A DNA stretch of 64,000 nt, taken from positions 46,821,449 through 46,885,448 of the forward strand of contig CM060951.1 in NCBI GenBank assembly GCA_030765055.1. Direction: 5' to 3'. How positions within the stretch are numbered: the first letter of the stretch is position 1; every line of letters begins with the position of its first letter. Made by a program: the position numbers and the translations under genes. The DNA is from Mantis religiosa. Its lineage: Eukaryota > Arthropoda > Insecta > Mantodea > Mantidae. The notes below the pieces were generated by a model. The model was not told where the DNA came from and made no database searches. It was given only the letters and a program-made list of their open reading frames with translations. Of this stretch, positions 43,458-54,324 are shown piece by piece.

Positions 43458-44123
43458 CAAGGTACGTCCAGAAAGTAAGTTCTGTTTGGTAATAAAATTA
43501 AGTTGTGTACAGAAACAGAAAAATTATTTATTACACAAAATTCTACAACTCTTAAACTACTTTTCCACATAACTGCCGAAATTTTGCAGGCATAGCGAGG
43601 CACAAGTTTTTGTGTACCTTCTTCATAGAAGTTTGCCGCCTGTGTCTTCAACCAGTTGGAAACATTTTCTTCCAGCTCATCGTATTGTTGAAGTGTTGAC
43701 CGCCAAGGAAAGATTTAAGATGCAAAAACAGATGAAAGTCACTAAGAGCGAGGTTAGGGCTGTACGGGGTTCGGTCACACGTCCCAGCAAAATCCCTGTA
43801 GGATGTTTTTCGTCGCATTTGCAGTGTGTGGTCGTGCGTTGTCGTGAACAAACACATTTTTGACAGCCGATAAATTTCAATTGGTTTCACCTTCCTAACA
43901 TTCAGAAACGAATCACAGATCTGATTTCACAAGCGGCGGAATTTTCAATTAACACCGTCACTGTAAACAAGCACAACAAAGTGCACGTGGCTGTCAGCGA
44001 TTTCACAATGGCGCACGTTTCTTCTCCTTGCTACAGAGCGTCTACCGCGCATGTGCGGAACTGCGATCTCAGCGCTGCAGCGGAGAAAAATTGAAACAAA
44101 ACTTACTTTCTGGACGCCACCTT
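43458..44123 (-). mobile_element. Short mariner derivative with terminal inverted repeats
   Basis: A 666-bp element flanked by TA (43456-43457 and 44124-44125). Terminal inverted repeats of about 29 bp share CGTCCAGAAAGTAAGTT. The minus strand retains only the end of the transposase: TPYSPNLALSDFHLFLHLKS (third catalytic Asp) and FLGGQHFNNT, near 43680-43790. The first two catalytic blocks and the DNA-binding domain are gone. It can move only if another element supplies transposase. Confidence 0.9.
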
Positions 44124-44125
44124 TA

Positions 44126-46360
44126 TTTAGGCAGGGCATAAATTAACAAATACATAAATAAACAAATAAAAGTTACTTAATTAATAATAAAGTCAACCAT
44201 ATGCTAAATAACTTATTTTACAATATTTTGCTGTAAATATTCATTTTATGGTGTAATTTTACAAACAGCTAGTGCTATGAGCCGAGGTCACAAAATCTAC
44301 TGCAATGTATTTTAAGGTTTTTTATCTGTTTTTCTTTTTTATAATGTGGCATAAAAAGGTATTAACGCCTTAACGATTAACTTGGCGAACATCATCATCC
44401 CCGATTAATTTCTTTATACAAGTACATGAACCCTTTTAATCTTCTTGATGATACGCATTTTGCACAAATAACAGCAAATCCAAAACTTGGATCAAACAAA
44501 GTCTCTACAGATGAGAAAAGTAATAAGAAAGCTTTTTATACATAAAGACGTTGAACTGGAGATGCTTGTATGGGACCCACTAAAAATTGCAACTCATATA
44601 TTGCCTTGAATTTCCTTACAATTTGCCCGTAAATTCGTAAAATCGAACACTAAGGGATCAAAACTTTGTTGAACTAGTTCAACATTGCATGTAATACATC
44701 TAATACCACTTAAAAGATATTGAGCTATAGTTATTATTCCTTCAGGAACAATATAATAAGGGATTTAAGAAATTAAAAATCAAATATGGAATCAGAATTT
44801 AGATAAATGTTCTGCTATTCTTTAGGAATTCTCTGATTATCAATAAAGGGAAACATTCCTTCCAAAAATTGGGAGACAAAACCTTTAAATTAATTATCTA
44901 TAAATAAGCAACAACTTTTACGTTATCTATCTTCGAGCAGTTATTTTATTCGCACATACATAATTATTTTTCTATTTTTTTTTCTTATATTGGAGATTGC
45001 AAAATATATTGTCCCGTTAATATTTCAAAACTGCACTTTTGCATGGAATTAAGTAGTTCTTCTTCTTACTTCCTATACGTTGGTGACAGAGAAAATAAAA
45101 TCTGAGCATCTAAAATAATTAACAACACGCTTTTGTTCACAAAAACAAAGCATCTGCTCTGCTCTCCGCCCCAAGATAGACATTAGTTATGTAGATGATG
45201 AACTGTAGCAGCTGATGGACGCATCTGCCGAAGTTCACGAATGCTGTCACCAGATGGCGCAAACCTGCTTAGCTAAAGAGCAAGAAAGGGCATTAATACT
45301 CCCAAGCGAAGCAGTAGGTATTTTACGTCAAAAACCGTAAAGCAACCTCATTATAAACCAAAACGTTACCACATGTAAGAAGCCAAACGCGAGAAAATTC
45401 CAGAGAATTCCTGCATCACAATTCCCCAGGGTTCGGTATGTTTTAAAGCAGATCAAATTGCTGCTAAGCGCTATTTAATTGGATGGAGGGCCCCAAATTG
45501 ATGCCAAAGAGGCAGCAGGAATTAAATTTTGTGGCATGCCACTTCCTGACACTCACACTTGACTCGTCCTGGCATCGGGAATTCCAAATCCCGTTAAAAC
45601 AATTTAATTATTCTGCGTAACAGCAAACATTTCCGTCAAACTGTTCCACCATTCCCGGGGCATGAAAACGGATCAATAAACCAAATAATACCTGCCCGTC
45701 AAGTCCGGGAAAGAAAAGTCAATATTATTTGTAAGTACTCAAATCTGACTTCGAAACAAGTTAGTCAGTAATACACTTTAGCATTGTATTTTAGAAATAA
45801 CTAATATTGTCATGATTAAGATATTTTGCTTTCATTAGTATTAGTATTTGTGTCTGGAAACAACTTTATGTCTTCATGGGTGAATTTTGTGTAATTAGTA
45901 AACCCTAAGAAATAGATCTAACAAAAAATTATGTAGATCTCTTTCAATGTTCCTTTTAACATTAGTTGGTTTGAATCTGTCAATACTTAAAGTCCTGTCG
46001 CTCCTCCGTTGTTTCCCACGGCGTAGAAAGAGTATGGAATTCCAAGACTTTTATAAATACGATTATCGCTTCCTCTATGCTTCTTCCTAACTGCAATGAA
46101 ATGTGTAATGAACTATTTCTGCATCGATTTTGTTCGATTATCAAAGTAGAGCGGAAATAGAGTTGCAGAAGCTGGATCCAGTCCTAGTTTAATACTAATG
46201 TGCAAACACACGTCCCGTCGAGACAGATCTACTACATTAGCGCTACCTATCTTATTCTGTTCTATTATTCTATTCAAAATTAAGCATTAAACAAAAATAT
46301 GCACTACTTTAAACATATTTAAACTCCACATCATATGTAAGACTTTTGTCATGCAAACCA
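44126..46360. other. No recognisable gene; balanced-GC patch with homeodomain-like sites
   Basis: Mostly AT-rich. A 300-bp patch at 45410-45720 is less biased and has several TAATT/ATTTAATT cores (for example near 45475 and 45602). It could be a regulatory element or an unrecognised repeat; the sequence alone does not tell. Confidence 0.35.
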
Positions 46361-46370
46361 TACATAGCTT

Positions 46371-46676
46371 GGAAATTAATTGTTCTTTCACACTGGCCGT
46401 GTGTAGGCTAAATTTTGGAAACGTAGAGTCAGACTGAAAAATTTAATGTCATAGCCAGGATTTGAACCACGGATCTTCTGGTCTCCGTCCAGCCGCTATA
46501 AAAATTGAACTATAATGGCCAACGTGCCCATATGACATTAAATTCTCCAACTGACTCGTGTTTTTCCCGGTAAACCACTTAGGAGTTCTCATAAACACAT
46601 GAGACAACTACCTTAATGGCGACTTACAACATGTAAGTACTTTAAGGCCCGGAATTTATAGTTAACCACTATTAAC
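46371..46676 (-). mobile_element. SINE family A copy, minus-strand arm of a palindromic array
   Basis: Contains the family A body end (GTTCTTTCACACTGGCCGTG near 46381-46400), the B-box-like GATTTGAACCACGG near 46460-46473 (plus-strand view), a damaged A-box (TTGAACTATAATGGCC) and the linker with CATAAACACATGAGACAACT. It abuts an oppositely oriented pair of copies at about 46677. Confidence 0.88.
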
Positions 46677-47142
46677 CACTAAAATACGAGTCAGTTGGAG
46701 AATTTAATGCCATATCGGCACGTTGGCCATAGTAGCTCAATGGTTAGAGTGGCTGGACTGAGGCCAGAAGATCCGTGGTTCAAATCCCGGCTATGGTATT
46801 GGATTTTTCAGTCTGGCTCTACTTTTCACTAGTGCGTCCTACACACGGCCAGTGTGAAAGAACAATTAAGTTCCGTTAATTGACTTAATAGTGGTTAACT
46901 ACAAAGTCCGGGCCTTAAAGTACTTGTATGTTGTAAGTCACCATTAAGGTAGTTGTCTCATGTGTTTATGAGAACTCCTAAGTGGTTTACCGGGAAAAAT
47001 ACGAGTCAGTTGGAGAATTTAATGTCCTGTCGGCACGTTGCCCATAGGAGCTCAATGATTAGGGCGGCTGGACGGAGACCAGAAGATCCGTGGTTCAAAT
47101 TCCGGCTATAGCATTGAATTTTTCAGTCTGATTCTACGTTTC
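46677..47142 (+). mobile_element. SINE family A tandem dimer, plus-strand arm
   Basis: Two tRNA-like heads 315 bp apart. The first has TAGCTCAATGGTTAGAGTGG (46733-46752) with GTGGTTCAAATCCCGG (46775-46790). The second has GAGCTCAATGATTAGGGCGG (47048-47067) with GTGGTTCAAATTCC (47090-47103). Body and linker between them match 3387-3895. The right edge meets a mariner near 47150. TAGCTTG occurs at both outer edges (about 46364-46371 and 47151-47157) and may be a short, partly decayed target duplication. Confidence 0.88.
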
Positions 47143-47149
47143 AACATAT

Positions 47150-48290
47150 ATAGCTTGTCGGAAAAGTTTCCGCCCTAATAAATATACAATACTTTTATTT
47201 CAGATTCTTTTTTTTTTTCCTCAAAATAGTCTCCTAGTAATTCTACACACTTCTCCCAGTCATGCTCCCATTTCTGTAACCCGTTGAAATAATACTCGGC
47301 GTTTCTCTCTGCAAAATAATTGCTCTCGAAGGTGATTGCCTCTTCATTTGACAAAAATCTCTGTCCTCCGAGCGTAATTTTCAGATGAGGGAACAAACAG
47401 AAGTCGCTTGGGGCTAGATCTGGTGAGTAAGGCGGATGGTCAAGCAGTACAAACCGTAATTCGTGGATTTTCGCCATTGCATACGCTGAGGTGTGAGACG
47501 GTGCGTTGTCTTGGTGAAACAGGATTTTCTTTTTCTGCAAATGCGGCCATTTTCCCGTAAGTTCTTCCTTCAGCTTGTCAAGTAATGATGCATAGTATGC
47601 TTATGTAATTGTTTTTCATGTGGGAAGATAATCGATTAAAATAACTCCATGACTATCCCAAAAAGTCTCTATCACTTTCCCAGCCGAAAAAAACGGGTTT
47701 TGCATTTTTTGGAGTCGGTTCCCCCTTTGCAATCCACTGTTTGGACTGTTTTTTTGTTTCGGGCGTATAATGGTGTATCCACGTTTGATCTACAGTAACT
47801 AATCGGCACCAAAACTCGGATTTACTGCGCCTAAACTGCGCGAACAGAGCTTTGCAAATGTTCATTTAAACACGTTTTTGGTCTAACGTGAGCAAACGCG
47901 GCACCCAACACGCGGACAGATCTCTCATGTCAAAATGTTGATTTAATATGTGAAAAATACGTTCTTTTGGCCTGTTCATAGCGTCTGTTATCTCTCTCCC
48001 TTTAATTCGGTGGTCGTCTATCACCATTTGGCGAACCTTGGCGATGTTTTTATCGGTAATTGCAGTTTTGGACGTCCCGAACGTTCATCGTCTCCGACGC
48101 TCTTACGGCCACGTTTAAATTCAGCTGCCTAGAATTTCACTGTGGTAAATGATGGTGCAGAGTCCCCATACACAGAATCCAACTCATCTTTGATATGCGT
48201 AGGCGTATTGCCGTTCAAAAACAAATATATAATGACAGCTCGATACTCGGTTCCTAAAAAAAAACACTCACATCAACTCACTCAAACTAC
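47150..48290 (-). mobile_element. Mariner relic with three catalytic blocks
   Basis: On the minus strand: HTH region near 47940-48260 (disrupted), LVTVDQTWIHHYTPETKKQS near 47745-47815 (first catalytic Asp kept), LFHQDNAPSHTS near 47480-47530 (second), HPPYSPDLAPSDFCLFPHLK near 47395-47450 (third, D,D,34D spacing), and an intact C-terminus to 47175. The catalytic residues survive but frames change near 47560-47650 and in the HTH. The inner edge of the left end reads GTCGGAAAAGTTTCCGCCC; I found no matching right end, so the 5' side is probably lost. Confidence 0.9.
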
Positions 48291-48299
48291 TGTTACATA

Positions 48300-48730
48300 A
48301 GACAGCGTCCAAAATGACAAACTTTGGTGAGAAACTGTCAACAGATGAACACCGAAATTCACTAGCTTTTAGTTACGAGTGCTGCCATCTTCATATCGCC
48401 CTCGTATCTACTATTTTCTATATTTCTCAAAGGTTTACCTCCAATGAATGCTTCTCACTAGCGAAGTAATCACTGGAGATTCTGTATATTATATTGTGAG
48501 GACGAGGAATGTAGCACAGGCGAAGTTAAACAAAAGTGGTACAAAAGACAAAAACTGAACGTCGTGCTAGTTTGGGCTAATAGTTGCGCTACTTTTAAGA
48601 AGTCTGTAAGACATGATACAGTTAGATAAAATACTACATTGGGAACTATACTTTTAGACGAAAATGCACCTTGTGTTCTTAGTTCCTTTACTTATTGCAG
48701 AGGACTGCAACCATGGGCTTTTGTTATCCC

Positions 48731-48732
<2 letters not shown>
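48300..48732. other. No recognisable gene
   Basis: Nothing identified. Confidence 0.45.

Positions 48733-48768
<36 letters not shown>
48733..48768. repeat. Poly-T run, 36 bases
   Basis: Uninterrupted T run. With the A run at 48927-48977 it brackets 158 bp of unique-looking sequence. Confidence 0.97.
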
Positions 48769-48769
<1 letters not shown>

Positions 48770-48922
48770 GTAAGTAGGAAAATTGATGTGGGTGACACCG
48801 ATCATTAAGACGTTCTTCAGTCTTGTGTAGCCGTTACATAATCGAACTACTGATTGTTTACAAGCAAATATTTTTGAGAACTTTTATGGAGATTTGCGAG
48901 GCACTTAATATCTACCTCATTA

Positions 48923-48926
<4 letters not shown>

Positions 48927-48977
<51 letters not shown>
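48927..48977. repeat. Poly-A run, 51 bases
   Basis: Uninterrupted A run, opposite in sense to the T run at 48733-48768. Confidence 0.97.
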
Positions 48978-48979
<2 letters not shown>

Positions 48980-49131
48980 ATGGAAATAAAAGAACGCGTT
49001 TAAAAGTGGGTGGGAACAACATGCAATCTCATGCTCAAGAAGTTTACATTTTCACTGGAGGATATCAAATGTCCACTGACAAGTTGTCATGGAGCGGCAC
49101 ACAATCTCTGCGAGGTAAGGAATCTGACACG

Positions 49132-49155
49132 AACAACAACAACAACAACAACAAC
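49132..49155. repeat. (AAC)n microsatellite
   Basis: Eight AAC units. Confidence 0.95.
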
Positions 49156-49159
49156 TCAC

Positions 49160-49985
49160 GTTAGAAGTCATTCTTTATTTATCTCCCTGCACACTGCACA
49201 CACACATACTCCAGACAGATGTTTGTCTTGAGACGAGCCGACAGGCACACCTCTCCCTCTGCTTCCCATGTTTACTAAATGCCCTTCCTACATACATATG
49301 GAACAGCCATGTATATTCATCCTCCTTACAGCCCTGCCTCAGTCTCGTGTTTCGAAACACAGTTTAAGGTCTACGCTACCAAATTACTTCCGTGCTCTTT
49401 GCTTTGCCTTTTCCGGATGCAAACCTTTTAAAGCACCTGCTAGTGCAAAGTAAACGAATTTTGCCTGCCTGAGACTACAAAGAGAAATTTTGCAGTTTCA
49501 TAAGCCAACTACTCAACTTTCTAACATTAACGCTTTTATGCTTGCTAAATTAGAATTTGTGTTCCGTAGATTCCAATAAAAAGAATTTCTGAGCAAGAAA
49601 TGAACACACGCATGACTTATATACGATTTGATTTCGATATTTTTAGTCCATATACAATTTCTTTGACGTCGTTTTGGCTATGAAGCTGGGTAGGTGAGGT
49701 TAGGTTGTATATGGTGAGGGGCAGTAGACACTCTGCGAACTACAACAGCTACGTCCCCGTGAGGAAGGGATGAAGTTATGGAAACACAGGATGTCTATAT
49801 GTACGCTGTCCACAGAAATGCACGGAAATCCCTACAGTTTCCTGATTCAAAGACTTATCACACTGTTGACTTGGACCATCACTGTCCAAATAGACTTCAG
49901 TTTCCATTGGTAGTACTCTTTTCTCAGTAAGCATCCTGCTCCGTCTCTCATCGATATATACAAGAAACCGATTTAGTGATTATCT
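49160..49985. other. No recognisable gene
   Basis: Mixed composition, no coding or repeat family identified. Confidence 0.45.
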
Positions 49986-49989
49986 ATTT

Positions 49990-50205
49990 ATTTATTTACT
50001 TAAATGTGCGTCCTCCGACTTTACGTCATATCGGACGACGAATGAAATGAGTAAAATGATACTCAAATGAACCCAGGACCATGGAGCATGGAGTTGACCG
50101 TTTTTCAGGATAAGGAAAAGGCTCAGAAAACCCTTATGAGGTAACATACCTGACCGAATTTCAAACTCAGGACATCTTGAACCTGAGACAGACCCGCCAA
50201 AAGTC
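49990..50205 (-). mobile_element. SINE family B copy, diverged
   Basis: Minus-strand copy with the 3' end GCGTCCTCCGACTTTACGTC at 50007-50026, a B-box-like segment reduced to TTTCAAACTCAGG near 50158-50170 (plus view) and the A-box half near 50185-50205. Several small deletions. Confidence 0.85.
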
Positions 50206-51219
50206 ATAAGATTGCAAAACATACTAGAAATGTCATTTTTTTGTGATTTTTGCCACTTGATCTCCCCTTAAGCAAAAACTGCTTCGTATATTTTCGCGTG
50301 GTACCGCACCTAAGACATACAGTAGGCCTAGGAATAAGCACTCCGAAGGTGTGAACAGAGTAATTTTGGCCATGCTAGTAAATAAATAATAGTAAAAGTA
50401 ATAAATATATGTATATACATATTATGATAATATATTTATTATCATCATCATCATTATTAAGATATACAAAATGTTCCATTACATTTTGTTGATATTGTAG
50501 CTTTTACTGTTGGTTTCAACAGTAGATTTAATGCATTTGAAAGGAATCCTCCTTGCCCTAATTTGATAATGTGTCATTGATGTCTCTCGGATATACTGTT
50601 CCATATGCCCAGTGGAATATCATCATAACTGGGATGGTTCCTTTTAGTCTAGTCAGAGGGGCTGAGATAGTGGGCAAGAAAGAAAGTAATATATGTTCGG
50701 CGGATGAGAGTTTTGGATTAGTTTTCCCTCGTGTGTCATGTCGAGTGCGTTGTAGAAAACCCAATAAAACGGTTAAAAAGTATTTATAACAATGTTTTGT
50801 AAGTTAACTAGCCAGTTCTCCTTATCTACCTCTAAGGTTTTTCTAACCAATTTTAAATTACTGAATTTATGTTACTTTTGTAGCGCATCACAATGAATCA
50901 ATATGCAGCTGCACAACAAGTCGCGCATATAGTTAGGTACATATTGCTCGCAACCACATATATACTTCTAAACAGCAAGGCTTATTAAGGATCACGATAA
51001 ACTTTGACGTAATTCCTTGATAACTACTCTCCAGTCAACAGTGTCATACTCATTAAGTCTGAAACCTTCGTATCATTAAAAAGTATGAAGCAAAATAACC
51101 AAATAACATTACCCAATTTAAGGTAAAAAGAGTGCCTTAAAACACTACTGCAGCCATTGTAAAGACGCATGCTGCAAGCTATGCACAGAATCCTTACACA
51201 GCACTCTGAAGATTACTAC
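50206..51219. other. No recognisable gene
   Basis: About 1 kb, AT-rich, with short ATCATC-type runs near 50440. Confidence 0.5.
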
Positions 51220-51221
51220 TA

Positions 51222-52138
51222 CGAGAGCTGTGCAATAAAGAATGACCACAATATTTTTTTAACAACGTACCTTTACTCATACTCATAATTTTGATGGTCC
51301 TTCTCAAAATATTCTCCCCTGAATGCGATGCACTTGTCCCAGCGTATCCGCCAGTCTTCAAAGACATGCTGGAAATCATGTTTTGCGAGATCCTTCAAAA
51401 TCACCTCCGCAGCCTTCACCACTACTTCTGATGATGGATAATGCCTCCCACAAAGGCGTTTCTTCAAGTTAAAGAATAGAAAAAGGTCACATGGGGCTAA
51501 ATCCCGACTATAGGGAGGGTGAGAGATGCACTTCGCGTTGATTTTTGCAAGATATTCAGCAACAACTTTGGCAATATGCAGCCGCGCATTATCGTGGTGC
51601 AGCATCCAGCCTGCTTCATGGAAATGTGGTCTCTTGCGCCTGATATTGACTTGTAATATTTTCAGAACATCGCTGTAGTATTGTCCGTTACTGATGTGTT
51701 TGCAGGTACAACATGCTGATAAACCATTCCATGAATATCTAAGAATGAGATGACCATAACTTTCCCAGCAAAAGCAACCACTTTTGCTTTTTGGGGGGGT
51801 TGGTGATGAAGGAGATTTCCAACTGAGCTTTGCTGTTTGCTCTCGGGATCAAAATGATGCAGCCAAGTCTCATCAGCAGTGATTACATTTGAAAGAAACT
51901 CCGGATCTTCCTCTAACATCAACTTCAATTGCATGTTACCTCCTATGCAGCGGTAGGCGATACTGAACATGTCTGAACTTGCCTGGTTCTAACAGGCGGG
52001 AACCAGGATTACCAACAATGAAACTACTACGGCGTGTATGTTTCATATTAGGCTAACAGAATATAATAAGATTGAATTTTAGTGCGAAAAATTATAACCG
52101 TAAAAAAATTATGATCATTCTTTATTGAACAGCCCTCG
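51222..52138 (-). mobile_element. Internally deleted mariner, copy 3
   Basis: A 917-bp element with TA at 51220-51221 and 52139-52140 and the inverted repeats of copies 1 and 2 (left end CGAGAGCTGTGCAATAAAG has two changes). The minus strand keeps NVITADETWLHHFDPESKQQ (51840-51900), MLHHDNARLHIAKVVAEYLA (51545-51605), PYSRDLAPCDLFLF and a C-terminal part to 51273. Frameshifts lie near 51660 and 51800. The N-terminal domain is missing at the shared junction near 51990-52020. Confidence 0.95.
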
Positions 52139-52140
52139 TA

Positions 52141-52880
52141 TATCACTGTCAACTGAGTGCAGCAGTTGATAGATCTACTAAATATCATCATTATTTAGAC
52201 ATCATTACTGGCTTTCATAACAATGTGTAACAGATCTTTTTTTTTTTCTCTCTCTCTCTCCCGATTGATAGCCATTTCTTCACTAGCTATTATTTATACT
52301 CGCGAAAAATACAGGATAGTAACAATTTTAGTTTTAGTGAATGCTATAAATGGTACCTTCCACGGTAACACTAATATATTTTATACATAATTAACAATTC
52401 CTTAAAAAGATTAAACCTATTCAAAGAAAAAGTATCTACTCAGCTGTTACAAGGAACATGGTTGACGCTTACTGAAACATTGTGAAATGAAAGCATGTAA
52501 GGCCGGGTAATTCCCTTAAGATACACTTTGCCCCTGTCTTCCAAGATGTTATTTTCACTTTCATTTCCTCTCCTCAGTTTACGGGCTTCTTCATCTTGCC
52601 ACTTCCGGTAACTGAACGATTCATCTCCATTTTCCCCTTCAATATTTCTTTTCTTGAGGGAACCGAGAATAACGTTCGAAAGCCAAATCTTGCTCATGCT
52701 TTTCTTCCCTCTAAAGAAGAGAAGCAACAGCCTGAGACTGTCATAAGTGTTTATCTCTTTAGGCCGTTCTTATTGCAACAATAGCTACCTGATTACATCA
52801 CTTATTGAGTGAGTGCACACATGGCTGAAATGTAGTTAAACAATTAAAACAAAGTTATGTCAAAGATACATATTGGGAAC
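52141..52880. other. No recognisable gene
   Basis: AT-rich with a T run and (TC)n near 52232-52262; nothing coding supported. Confidence 0.5.
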
Positions 52881-52889
52881 ACCAGAACT

Positions 52890-53240
52890 TTTAGTGCTTC
52901 CGACATTACGTGGGGCCGTAGAGCTGTTCGGATTGGGCTGGTCTCGGCAGGGTAGTTGTTCCTTACACCAGTTGGTACAGTGTACGTCTGCCTGGCATGG
53001 CTACCCAGGCGGGGTTGGGAGACCTCAAGGTAATTTCCGGTACTAGCCTGGATAGCTAGCAGTATGGTAGTCCAACCGAGGTTAACAGTAGTCTTCCCGG
53101 ATGGGCTGACTCGCGTAAATGGCCTGTCGACTTCCACCCGAAAGGGGATGGGGGTTTATAGATTGCAGGTATTGCCTATAGAAAGGCTCATGGATCCGCT
53201 TCGACTGACTCCCTCAGTTTAGAGGGGGATCATTTGAATT
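52890..53240. other. GC-rich island of unknown nature
   Basis: About 350 bp markedly richer in GC than both flanks, with sharp edges. A 97-codon minus-strand frame (52844-53137) crosses it but has no domain that I recognise. Sharp composition edges suggest an inserted repeat, but I see no tRNA boxes, terminal repeats or target duplication. Confidence 0.45.
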
Positions 53241-53650
53241 CCCAAGTGCACACAGTCTAATAAATTGTAATTATTTCCAATATCCCTTACTAGACGTTCA
53301 TTTTCTTTCCCTTTGTGTATTAACAAATATTCCTCCTACTAGTCTGGAAGCAATGTTTAAGATTTTCAATAGATACTCAGATAAGATGAACTTATAAACT
53401 TCAAACAAGGTTTTCGCCGACTGCCGCCTATCCTATCCTGGATAGGGTAACACAATTATAACACTAATAATGAAAACAATATTCTATTTAATCCTTTACA
53501 CCTTTTTTATGAAACAAAGAATGGCAAACCTTATAATTCTCAATTTATGGATTAGTATTTAAAATACTGAATAACATTATTTTCTCAAATTTATGGTTTC
53601 CCCATCATGTAATATTAGAAGTAAAATGAAAGTATATATTTTATCCAAGA
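53241..53650. other. No recognisable gene
   Basis: AT-rich spacer. Confidence 0.5.
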
Positions 53651-53654
53651 TGTA

Positions 53655-54322
53655 GCGCGATCCATATAAACTTGAAACAATAATAGGACACACGTGAAAC
53701 TTTGGGAGAATATAATACACAATTGGGAGATTACATTAGACTATTTACATCTCAGAGAAAATGTTGGAAGTGTCCTCCACCAGAATCTATACATGTGTGC
53801 AATCGTCTCACCATATTCTCTGAAGTTTTACGGAGAGTATCTTCGCTAATGTTACTTATTTCGGTTCGAATGGATTCCCTGAGAACATAAATTTTCCCTG
53901 GCCTATTCTTCTACACTCTATTTTAGATACCCCCATAAGAAAATCTCCAGTGAGGTTAGGTCAGGGTATCTGGGGGTCCACAGGCTTTTAGAGATTATTC
54001 GATTATCAAAGAAACGGGTTACAAGTTCCATGGTGTCATTAGATGTATGGCACACTGTTCCATCTTGCTGGAAATAACTTTCTCTCAATTCGATATCATC
54101 CAGCTGCTCCACAAATGTGCTGAAGATACCCATTAAACTTCTGTGTTTACAATCGTATCAAAGAAATTTAAGAAAATTCAGACTGTCAACTGTCAACAAT
54201 TGTCAGTATTATCAATTCTCCCAGAGCCACTTAGATCATGAAAACAAATTTCTACATTCTACAAGCTTTCAAAGGGGAATTATGGCCTATTGAAATGGTT
54301 CAGGTTTATATGGATCGCAGTG
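53655..54322 (-). mobile_element. Short DDE transposon derivative with inverted ends
   Basis: About 668 bp between TA dinucleotides. Ends share the inverted repeat GCGATCCATATAAAC followed by YTGAA. The minus strand encodes part of a mariner-related transposase: SYFQQDGTVCHTSNDTMELV (second catalytic Asp) and WTPRYPDLTSLEIFLWGYLK (third block, with Glu where Asp is more usual), at 53918-54080. A C-terminal part may follow to 53780. The DNA-binding and first catalytic regions are absent. It belongs to the same broad group as the fragments at 23585-23770 and 36922-37184. Confidence 0.88.
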
Positions 54323-54324
54323 TA

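Noticed and set aside
46731..46795. Possible genuine tRNA gene (good A and B boxes)
   Set aside because: The same head occurs repeatedly with a shared non-tRNA body, and it does not close a proper acceptor stem; it is a SINE head.
47150..48290. Mariner transposase as a domesticated host gene (SETMAR-like)
   Set aside because: Frame interruptions and a damaged DNA-binding region; no fused host domain.
48823..49164. Open frame with a long poly-Lys run and Asn repeat
   Set aside because: Produced by the poly-A run and the (AAC)n microsatellite.
52980..53045. 5S rRNA-like similarity around GGGTTGGGAGACC
   Set aside because: Only one short segment resembles 5S rRNA; internal promoter elements and overall fold are missing.
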